A stretch of 45,239 nt of DNA, from NCBI GenBank assembly GCA_004173455.1, contig SECL01000032.1, positions 1-45,239 of the forward strand. Direction: 5' to 3'. The notes under the pieces are model-generated. The model saw only the letters and a list, made by a program, of their open reading frames with translations. It did not search any database and was not told the origin of the DNA. Below are positions 25,958 to 32,390 of the stretch, piece by piece. The position numbers and the translations under genes were made by a program. The first letter of the stretch is position 1. Every line of letters starts with the position of its first letter. Source of the stretch: Moraxellaceae bacterium (GTDB taxonomy: Bacteria; Pseudomonadota; Gammaproteobacteria; Pseudomonadales; Moraxellaceae).

Positions 25958-26374
25958 ATGAAAATGAGCGGGTTTAAGCACACACTATTGTTGCTTTTAG
26001 AGGTGGTCGTGATTTCAATGTCGATGGTTGCACATGCTCAACCAGTGGAGCCACCAGATTATGATGCCATGTACAGCAAATGCACAAATAAAGCAGGAAC
26101 AATGAACAATATGGTCGTTTCTGTTTGTTCTAATGCCGTTTCAACAAAAGCAAAGCAGGAAATCACAGCACATTATAAATCAATTTATCATCGATTATTA
26201 AAGTACCCACACGATGCTCAAAAACTGGAGTCATCACAAAAAGCATGGATTGAATATCGTGATGGCCATTGTAGTTTAGCGGGTGCGTATGTTGGCTCGC
26301 CTATGTACGACTTTTGCCCAATGAATCTAAACTCGGCACGAGCACTTGAGTTGCGTGAGCTTGATCAACAATAA
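25958..26374 (+). CDS. LprI/DUF1311-family exported protein
   Basis: 138 residues with a signal peptide (positive start, hydrophobic core LLLLLEVVVISMSMV, likely cut after AHA at residue 27). The mature part carries the DUF1311 (lysozyme inhibitor LprI) pattern: a long helix region ending LESSQKAWIEYRDGHCSLAG followed by NLNSARALELREL. Four cysteines (YSKC, VSVC, DGHC, YDFC) probably form two disulfides in the periplasm. Family members include an experimentally supported lysozyme inhibitor, but most are unknown. AGGAAG precedes the ATG. Convergent with fpr. Confidence 0.75.
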   Translation: MKMSGFKHTLLLLLEVVVISMSMVAHAQPVEPPDYDAMYSKCTNKAGTMNNMVVSVCSNAVSTKAKQEITAHYKSIYHRLLKYPHDAQKLESSQKAWIEYRDGHCSLAGAYVGSPMYDFCPMNLNSARALELRELDQQ

Positions 26375-26399
26375 TTATTACTTTACATATTCAAATCGA

Positions 26400-26436
26400 T
26401 TAAGCCGAGCTCAAGTCATGAGTCGGCTTAATTTTC
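26400..26436. terminator. terminator between convergent LprI-like gene and fpr
   Basis: TTAAGCCGA (26400-26408) pairs with TCGGCTTAA (26423-26431), with an inner CTCA/TGAG stem. A T run follows on the plus strand and the 5' arm starts in A/T sequence. Confidence 0.75.
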
Positions 26437-26450
26437 TCTATGACAGATGC

Positions 26451-27230
26451 TTATTTTTCAACAAACGCGCGCTCAATCACATAATCACCCATCACACCCA
26501 TACGTGGTGATTCTTTCATGCCATGCGCGTCCAGCAATGCACACACATCTTTTAAGAACGCAGGGCTACCACACAGCATGGCGCGGTCAGTTTCCGGATT
26601 AAAGCGCGGCAGGCCAATTTTCTCAAACAGTTGACCGGTTTCAATCGCAGTAGTCACACGACCTTGTGTATGAAACTCTTCACGCGTGACGGTGGGGTAG
26701 TAAATCAATTTGTCTTTAATACCCAGCTCTGCAAAAAACTCATGGTTTGGCAGCTCATTTTCAATCAAATCCTGATAAGCCAGTTCGCTCACATAACGTG
26801 TACCATGTACTAAAATAATTTTTTCATATTTTTCATAAGTTTCTGGATCACGAATTAGTGCCAGAAATGGCGCAAGTCCTGTACCGCTGGACAGAAAGTA
26901 CAGATTTTTGCCGGGTAGCAGATCATCATGCACCAGGGTGCCGGTTGGTTTTTTACTAATGAGGATTTCATCGCCAACCTGTACTTTTTGCAAAATAGAG
27001 GTCAATGGGCCGTTTTGAACTTTAATGGAATAAAATTCCAGTTCTTCTTCATAGTTTGCACTGGCAATCGAGTAGGCACGCATTAGAGGCTTGCCGTTCA
27101 CTTCCAGACCAATCATCACGAACTGACCATTTTTAAAGCGTAATGCCACATCACGAGTGGTTTTAAAGCTAAATAAGGTGTCATTCCAGTGGTGAACGTG
27201 AGTAATTTTCTCAACATTAAAAGCGGCCAT
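26451..27230 (-). CDS. fpr: ferredoxin--NADP reductase Fpr
   Basis: 259-residue flavoprotein passing electrons between NADPH and ferredoxin or flavodoxin. Visible: FAD-binding motif RAYSIASANYEEELEFYSIKV, GPLTSIL, the NADP loop FLSSGTGLAPFLALI, VHGTRYVSELAY, MLCGSPAFLKDV, and the C-terminal ERAFVEK typical of subclass I bacterial FPRs of Pseudomonas and Acinetobacter. Single gene, divergent from trmO. In related bacteria fpr responds to oxidative stress; no regulator site is recognisable here. Confidence 0.93.
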   Translation of the reverse strand: MAAFNVEKITHVHHWNDTLFSFKTTRDVALRFKNGQFVMIGLEVNGKPLMRAYSIASANYEEELEFYSIKVQNGPLTSILQKVQVGDEILISKKPTGTLVHDDLLPGKNLYFLSSGTGLAPFLALIRDPETYEKYEKIILVHGTRYVSELAYQDLIENELPNHEFFAELGIKDKLIYYPTVTREEFHTQGRVTTAIETGQLFEKIGLPRFNPETDRAMLCGSPAFLKDVCALLDAHGMKESPRMGVMGDYVIERAFVEK

Positions 27231-27328
27231 GAAGCTCTCATCGATATAATTAAAAACAGAGTGCTATTCTAACGCAAAGCAATTGTCTATAAACTGAATT
27301 AATCCAATGTTATTTATAAGGAAAAGTG

Positions 27329-28057
27329 ATGAAGTCGGATTTAACAGTACCTGTTATTGGTATTGTGCATTCACCTTTTCATGAAAAATTTGGGATTCCA
27401 CGCCAGCCGAATCTGGTACAAGTGCCTGCAATTGTTGAATTTAATGCGCCCTATGATGATGCGCTGGCGTTTGAAGGGCTGGATGATTTTAGTCATTTGT
27501 GGTTGATCTGGAGTTTTCACCAAAATAAAGCAAATTCACAAAGCCTCAAAAAATTTCGTACACAAATAAGGCCGCCACGTTTAGGGGGCAATCAAAAGCT
27601 GGGTGTTTTTGCCAGCCGGAGTATGTATCGACCGAGTGAATTGGGTTTATCAGTGGTCGAGCTGGTCAAGGTGATTCGCCAAAACGGTAAGGCCAAACTG
27701 TTGATTCGTGGCGCAGATTTATTGAATGGCACGCCGATTGTCGATATTAAGCCGTATATTGCCTATTCGGATGCGATTCCTGAGGCAATAAGCGGTTTTG
27801 CGCAAGCCGCGCCGAAGTTGTTGAGCGTTGAATGGACAATACTGGCCAGTGAGCAAGCGCAAGTTTTAATTGAACAACAATTGTTTGATACTGAACAGCA
27901 ATGTCTAATTAATGAATTACTTGCGCTTGATCCGCGTCCGGCTTATCAGGATGATGCAAATCGGGTGTATGGCATGCGTTATGGGCAGGTGAATATTACT
28001 TTTAAAATAGTAGCACAGCAGGTTTTTGTTGAGTCACTTACCAAAATTGATCGTTAA
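27329..28057 (+). CDS. trmO: tRNA (N6-threonylcarbamoyladenosine37-N6)-methyltransferase TrmO
   Basis: SAM-dependent methyltransferase of the TsaA/YaeB (TrmO) family, making m6t6A37 in some tRNAs. 242 residues. Visible: PVIGIVHSPFHEKFGIPRQP, GLDDFSHLWLIWSFH, RPPRLGG, the core GVFASRSMYRPSELGLSVVEL, LLNGTPIVDIKPYI, and C-terminal DPRPAYQD. The family barrel motif normally has RPNPIG; here it is RPSELG. The ATG at 27329 has AAGGA six bases upstream; the GTG three bases earlier is less well placed. Confidence 0.9.
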   Translation: MKSDLTVPVIGIVHSPFHEKFGIPRQPNLVQVPAIVEFNAPYDDALAFEGLDDFSHLWLIWSFHQNKANSQSLKKFRTQIRPPRLGGNQKLGVFASRSMYRPSELGLSVVELVKVIRQNGKAKLLIRGADLLNGTPIVDIKPYIAYSDAIPEAISGFAQAAPKLLSVEWTILASEQAQVLIEQQLFDTEQQCLINELLALDPRPAYQDDANRVYGMRYGQVNITFKIVAQQVFVESLTKIDR

Positions 28058-28149
28058 GCTAAAACTAAACGATCAATTACACGATAAACTAAACGATAAA
28101 ATCTAGGCTTAAAATTCAAGTATGGACAGTTACTGCCAAGGAGAGCATT

Positions 28150-29916
28150 TTGAATAAAAAACATCATTTTTCGTTTCAGGTCGATGTCAGATGGTGTTTG
28201 GATGCATTGCTTAAAGATGGCAAAATTTCCCAGCGCGATGTCAACCTGATTGCCACCACGCCTAGAAGAAAAGACCAACTACAATGGCATCCGCTGCAAT
28301 TCATTGCCAGCTTTGATTTAACTGATATCACTACGCAGCAAAAACTCACACTGCCGCTTTTGTCACAATGGCTGGCAGATAAAGCCGAAGTGCCATTTTT
28401 TCGTATTGATCCATTAAAAGTGAATGTGCCAGCAGTCACGGCCATCATGTCGTTTGAATATGCCGAGCGGCACCGGATTCTGGCCGTTGCGATAGATAGC
28501 GAAACCATTACCATTGGTAGTGACCAGCCCTTTTATGACGACTGGCTGGAAAACCTGTCACACACTGTCCGTCCGCGCCAGATTGTGCGGGTCATGCTCA
28601 ATCCTGAGCAATTAACCCGTTATCTGGTAGAGTTTTATCAGGTCACCCGTGCGATTGCAGGCGCTAAAGGCACTGGTGGCAGTGAGGCAACGGCTAAAGG
28701 TGTTGAAGCCTTATTGCAACTGGGCGATATGCAAAACCCGGATGCCAATGACCAGCATATCGTGCGAATTGTCGACTGGTTGCTGCAATATGCGTTTGAC
28801 CAGCGTGCCAGTGATATCCATTTGGAACCACGCAGACAGGGCGGTCGGGTACGTTTTCGCATTGATGGCGTGTTGCATACCGTGTATGACATGCCTGCAC
28901 CGATTCTGACTGCCGTGGTATCACGCATCAAAATTTTAGGTCGCTTAAACGTAGCCGAGCGCCGCAAACCGCAAGATGGCCGCCTCAAAACCCGAACGCC
29001 CAAAGGTATTGAAACTGAACTGCGTTTGTCTACCTTGCCCACGGCATTTGGCGAAAAAATGGTCATGCGGATTTTTGATCCTGAAGTGCTGGTACGTACT
29101 TTTGAGCAGCTTGGTTTAACAGGTGAGGATCTTGCCAAGTGGAAACAAATGGCCGCACATCCCAATGGCATTATTCTGGTCACCGGGCCAACGGGTTCGG
29201 GTAAAACCACCACGCTGTATTCCACGCTCAAGCAACTGGCCACCGATGAAGTCAATGTCTGTACCATTGAAGACCCGATTGAAATGATCGAACCCAGTTT
29301 TAACCAGATGCAGGTACAGCAGGGAATTGAGCTAGGATTTGCGGAAGGCGTGCGCGCCCTGATGCGCCAAGATCCTGACATTATTATGATTGGTGAGGTA
29401 CGCGATCAAGATACAGCAGATATGGCGATACAAGCGGCATTAACCGGGCATTTGGTATTGTCCACCTTGCATACCAATGATGCGCCATCAAGTCTGACAC
29501 GCTTGCATGATTTAGGGATACAACCGTTTTTAACCGCAGCCACTATTTTGGGTGTTATGGCACAACGGCTGATTCGTACCCTTTGCGAACACTGTAAAGA
29601 AGCAACATCCATTGACCCAGAAAGCTGGAGCCAGCTAGTGAACCCATGGACAAGTAGTCCGCCTGCGCAAATCTATAAAGCAGTTGGCTGTGAGCAGTGC
29701 CGTGGTACAGGCTATAAAGGGCGGATGGGATTGTATGAAATACTCATTTTAAGTGCTGAGATGAAACGTTTGGTGGGTGATGGTGCAAATCTCAATCAAA
29801 TTAAAAAACAGGCTTATCAGGAAGGTCTGCAACCACTACGCTTGGCAGGGGCAAAACGAGTTGCACAAGGTACTACTACTTTAGAGGAAGTGATGCGAGT
29901 GGTTCCGTTAAGTTAA
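28150..29916 (+). CDS. orphan GspE/PilB-family secretion ATPase
   Basis: 588-residue hexameric ATPase of the type II secretion/type IV pilus assembly class. Visible: an N-terminal GspE_N-like domain (about 15-150), then RASDIHLEP at 219-227, Walker A GPTGSGKT at 346-353, an Asp box (CTIEDPIE), Walker B IIMIGEVRD at 411-419, a His box (TGHLVLSTLHTND), and the zinc tetracysteine CEHC (479-482) / CEQC (514-517). All catalytic elements are intact. It begins with TTG preceded by AAGGAG at six bases. No gspD, gspF, pilC or pilin gene is adjacent, so it acts in trans or in an orphan system. A similar lone gspE-like gene occurs in Acinetobacter. Confidence 0.88.
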   Translation: MNKKHHFSFQVDVRWCLDALLKDGKISQRDVNLIATTPRRKDQLQWHPLQFIASFDLTDITTQQKLTLPLLSQWLADKAEVPFFRIDPLKVNVPAVTAIMSFEYAERHRILAVAIDSETITIGSDQPFYDDWLENLSHTVRPRQIVRVMLNPEQLTRYLVEFYQVTRAIAGAKGTGGSEATAKGVEALLQLGDMQNPDANDQHIVRIVDWLLQYAFDQRASDIHLEPRRQGGRVRFRIDGVLHTVYDMPAPILTAVVSRIKILGRLNVAERRKPQDGRLKTRTPKGIETELRLSTLPTAFGEKMVMRIFDPEVLVRTFEQLGLTGEDLAKWKQMAAHPNGIILVTGPTGSGKTTTLYSTLKQLATDEVNVCTIEDPIEMIEPSFNQMQVQQGIELGFAEGVRALMRQDPDIIMIGEVRDQDTADMAIQAALTGHLVLSTLHTNDAPSSLTRLHDLGIQPFLTAATILGVMAQRLIRTLCEHCKEATSIDPESWSQLVNPWTSSPPAQIYKAVGCEQCRGTGYKGRMGLYEILILSAEMKRLVGDGANLNQIKKQAYQEGLQPLRLAGAKRVAQGTTTLEEVMRVVPLS

Positions 29917-30079
29917 CTATTTCTAGCTCTAAAATAGAATTGGTGTGCTTTTTGGATTAAAGGTTAATATCAGGCTTACAGCCGACTACGTTTTAGGGTT
30001 CTAATTTATACATTGTCTTAATAATGCTGAGCTGTTAATCCCGCATACTTATCTTTATTCGGTATTAAGGAGCATTATC

Positions 30080-30424
30080 ATGGATTTTAATCCATTATCA
30101 CTTATTCAAAAAATGGCTATAACAGGCTTGTTTACCGTTATAGCTCTACCTGTTTTTGCTTCATCAGATGAAGCATGGGCAGATCATGATCGTAAGGTGA
30201 CTCAGAAGTGTACGGCGGCCAGTGGCCTAATGAATGCAGTGGTTTCCAGTAAACCCATACTGTTTGATGATATGGTTGGCTATACCGCCATTACGGTACG
30301 TGGCCATTTAAAACCGTTGGCTGGCTCAGCGCCAAAAGCCACGGCAACTCAGGAAAAACTATGCCTGTATATGCGTAAAACCGGTCAGGTTCATCTTGCC
30401 GATATTTCAGCGGCCACGCGATAA
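30080..30424 (+). CDS. small exported protein of unknown function
   Basis: 114 residues, not recognised. A signal peptide is likely: hydrophobic MAITGLFTVIALPVFASS with a probable cut after VFA at residue 27. The mature 87 residues have two cysteines (KCTAASG and KLCLYM) that could form a disulfide, and no transmembrane segment or lipobox. AAGGAG stands 8 bp before the ATG. The pattern of a WADHDRKVTQKCTAASGL start followed by strands suggests a small periplasmic domain. It ends just before a strong terminator. Confidence 0.65.
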   Translation: MDFNPLSLIQKMAITGLFTVIALPVFASSDEAWADHDRKVTQKCTAASGLMNAVVSSKPILFDDMVGYTAITVRGHLKPLAGSAPKATATQEKLCLYMRKTGQVHLADISAATR

Positions 30425-30440
30425 AGCATTATGGGGAATA

Positions 30441-30469
30441 AAAAATAGGGCATTTAAGCCCTATTTTTT
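30441..30469. terminator. strong bidirectional terminator
   Basis: AAAAATAGGGC (30441-30451) pairs perfectly with GCCCTATTTTT (30458-30468) around loop ATTTAA. It serves both the small exported protein gene (plus) and the TPR lipoprotein gene (minus). Confidence 0.9.
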
Positions 30470-30487
30470 GGTCAAACTGATGCCAGT

Positions 30488-31894
30488 TTATTGCCAGATC
30501 GAATAGCGTTTGCCAGCCTGAATTTCAGCAATCAGTTGATCGGTTTGTGGAGTGTCATCTGGATATTTGATTTTGTAGTTATTTAAAACGGTTAAGGCAT
30601 TTTTCTTGTCTTCCATTTGCAGGTAGCTGTGCGCCAATGCCAGATAAGCTTCTTGGTAATCCGCTTTTACAGCAATATCCAGATGCGGGATGGATTCCCT
30701 AAAGCCACCGCCTTCACCGAGCGAAAACCCGTACCAGAAACTGGTTTCTGGATCAGCAGGTTTGAGTTTTAGCAAGCGCTGGAAGTACACCGCAGACTTA
30801 AAAGCAGAATCCGGGCCAGCATCCATATTGCGAGCCAGTACATGCGATTTCATGGCACGCAGCAGCAATTCATAGGAAGCACGAGGGTCAACCGCCATTA
30901 GATCCAGTCGCTTGGTCAGTGCCTTAATTTGTTTTTCAGCCTTCCAGCGTTCAAGTTTGTCTTTAAAGTATGTTGGATAGTGGCGTGCCTTGCCTTCTAG
31001 CAGCGTAATATCTTTGTCAATTTCAGTCACATCCAGCATTTCATTGCTAGGTGCAGGCGTCCCTACGGTTTTAACCATTTGCTGCTGATGAATTGGAATC
31101 AGGATTTTTGCAGGTGCATTGGCTACTGTCGCTGGTATTACAACTGGATTGGCAGCAGGCGCAGCAGAGTTACTGTCTGAAGCTTTATTGTCTAAAATGT
31201 CACTGTCTAGAGCTGCTGTAGAGTTGGTATCTATATTTGCTGTACTGATAGCAACCGCTGGCGTAGTCACTGCTGCATTGATAACAGGCGCTGTCTGGTT
31301 TTGGCTGGCTGCAATGTTAGCCACAGCTTGATCATTGAGTATTAAAGAAGAATCAATTTTTAATAACGCGGCTTGTGTGTCTTGCGCTGCAGCAACTGGA
31401 GCGCCAGTACTATCAGTTGTCATTGCTGCTGTTGTAGGGTCTGTTGCAGTATTGGCAGAAGTGGCCTGATTTGGTGCTGGCGTTACTTGTAAAGGGTCAG
31501 CAGCATTTAAGTCGGTTGCAGTAGGCGCACTCGCTACGTTGCTAGCATTGCCATTTGTAGTAGCAGTAGCGGTATTTTGCGAAGCTGTGATGGGATCAAC
31601 AGGTACTAGTAATGGCAAGCGAGTCACCACTTCACCGGTTGCCGGATTAATAATTTTTGGTGTTAACGCTTCACGGATTTCTTGCACAATAATTGGGTTA
31701 AGAGGCTGTTCATAATTTTTTGGATTCAAATGGTAATGCGGTGCAGAGGTTTCTGGGTCAACTTTACGTAGTACAACGGGTTGAGCAACTGGCACTGGCG
31801 GTAATGGAATAATTTCTTGTTTTACGGGCGCAGGAGTACAGGCGGTAAGTGCAGCAATCGCGCCTGCCAGAGGAAGTATATAAAAATTTTTCAT
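30488..31894 (-). CDS. TPR-containing lipoprotein with long disordered linker
   Basis: 468 residues. N-terminal lipoprotein signal with lipobox LTAC, lipidated at Cys19. Residues 20-95 are Pro-rich. About residues 100-270 are a low-complexity Ala/Thr/Asn/Asp region with many near-repeats (TATATTNGNAS, TTPAVAIST), probably disordered. Residues 290-460 are alpha-helical and contain TPR-like repeats (AVYFQRLLKLKPADPETSFWYGF, SIPHLDIAVKADYQEAYLALAHSYL). It is probably an outer- or inner-membrane-anchored periplasmic scaffold. The family is not recognised. The upstream region carries an ATGCTAT-TGG-ATAGCAT palindrome (31939-31955). Confidence 0.7.
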   Translation of the reverse strand: MKNFYILPLAGAIAALTACTPAPVKQEIIPLPPVPVAQPVVLRKVDPETSAPHYHLNPKNYEQPLNPIIVQEIREALTPKIINPATGEVVTRLPLLVPVDPITASQNTATATTNGNASNVASAPTATDLNAADPLQVTPAPNQATSANTATDPTTAAMTTDSTGAPVAAAQDTQAALLKIDSSLILNDQAVANIAASQNQTAPVINAAVTTPAVAISTANIDTNSTAALDSDILDNKASDSNSAAPAANPVVIPATVANAPAKILIPIHQQQMVKTVGTPAPSNEMLDVTEIDKDITLLEGKARHYPTYFKDKLERWKAEKQIKALTKRLDLMAVDPRASYELLLRAMKSHVLARNMDAGPDSAFKSAVYFQRLLKLKPADPETSFWYGFSLGEGGGFRESIPHLDIAVKADYQEAYLALAHSYLQMEDKKNALTVLNNYKIKYPDDTPQTDQLIAEIQAGKRYSIWQ

Positions 31895-31938
31895 ATTTAA
31901 CCTGAGCGGTGTTCCTTGGTTTGTGGGTGGTGATAGCC

Positions 31939-31955
31939 ATGCTATTGGATAGCAT
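31939..31955. repeat. palindrome in the lipoprotein-acnB intergenic region
   Basis: ATGCTAT-TGG-ATAGCAT, a perfect 7-bp inverted repeat 45 bp upstream of the lipoprotein gene start. It could be an operator or RNA hairpin. The divergent gap 31895-32390 (496 bp) holds no credible gene; its right part is the acnB promoter and leader. Confidence 0.5.
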
Positions 31956-32284
31956 AGGCAACAGGCAGTCTAGGAAAATGCACCGGTGCTGGCAATGCCT
32001 GTACGCGGCTATATTGCATCAAAATGTAGAATTAAAAAGACATTGCTCAAAGTTTGAATAAAATATGTTGAAAAGTGGATTCTTAATAAGGATTCAAGGG
32101 TTTTTAAGCGATAGCTCGGTAACACATTGATGAGCGTTAAGCAGTTCAATCGTATATAGCTGGACTGATAAAAACCATCGTTTTAAAATTACTATAATCA
32201 GGGCTAACATATGGGCTAATGAGTCGATAACTTGGTCATTTATTTAAAAAATAATGGGCATTTGTAGCATTTGCCATTGTTACA

Positions 32285-32313
32285 TTAACTTTTGGCCTGA
32301 AATTGAGTAAAAT
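32285..32313 (+). promoter_or_regulatory. candidate acnB promoter
   Basis: TTAACT (32285-32290), 17-base spacer, TAAAAT (32308-32313). The -35 box is imperfect and the -10 is good. A start near 32320 would give a leader of about 70 nt containing the hairpin at 32330-32364. Another isolated TATAAT lies at 32193-32198 without a matching -35. Confidence 0.45.
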
Positions 32314-32329
32314 CGACCTATCCATCATT

Positions 32330-32364
32330 GCGTGTACTAAACGAGGATGTTTAGGGTTGCACGC
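32330..32364 (+). promoter_or_regulatory. acnB leader hairpin with CsrA/RsmA-like site
   Basis: GCGTG (32330-32334) pairs with CACGC (32360-32364), and inside this CTAAAC (32337-32342) pairs with GTTTAG (32349-32354), leaving the hexaloop GAGGAT. Across the loop the sequence reads ACGAGGATGT, nine of ten positions of the CsrA SELEX consensus ACARGGAUGU, with GGA in the loop as required. A second GGA preceded by ACAAGA lies in the ribosome binding site (32374-32383). Two such sites, one covering the Shine-Dalgarno sequence, is the usual layout for CsrA-type repression. Confidence 0.5.
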
Positions 32365-32390
32365 AATAACATCCACAAGAGGAATAAACC

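Noticed and set aside
28638-29381. 247-codon antisense frame in the GspE/PilB-type gene
   Set aside because: A shadow of a strongly conserved gene whose motifs are all on the plus strand; the antisense composition (Ser/Arg/Pro-rich) is typical of mirror frames.
32330-32364. Iron-responsive element upstream of acnB
   Set aside because: The six-base loop is suggestive, but it reads GAGGAT rather than CAGUGN and the bulged C is missing. A CsrA site fits better.
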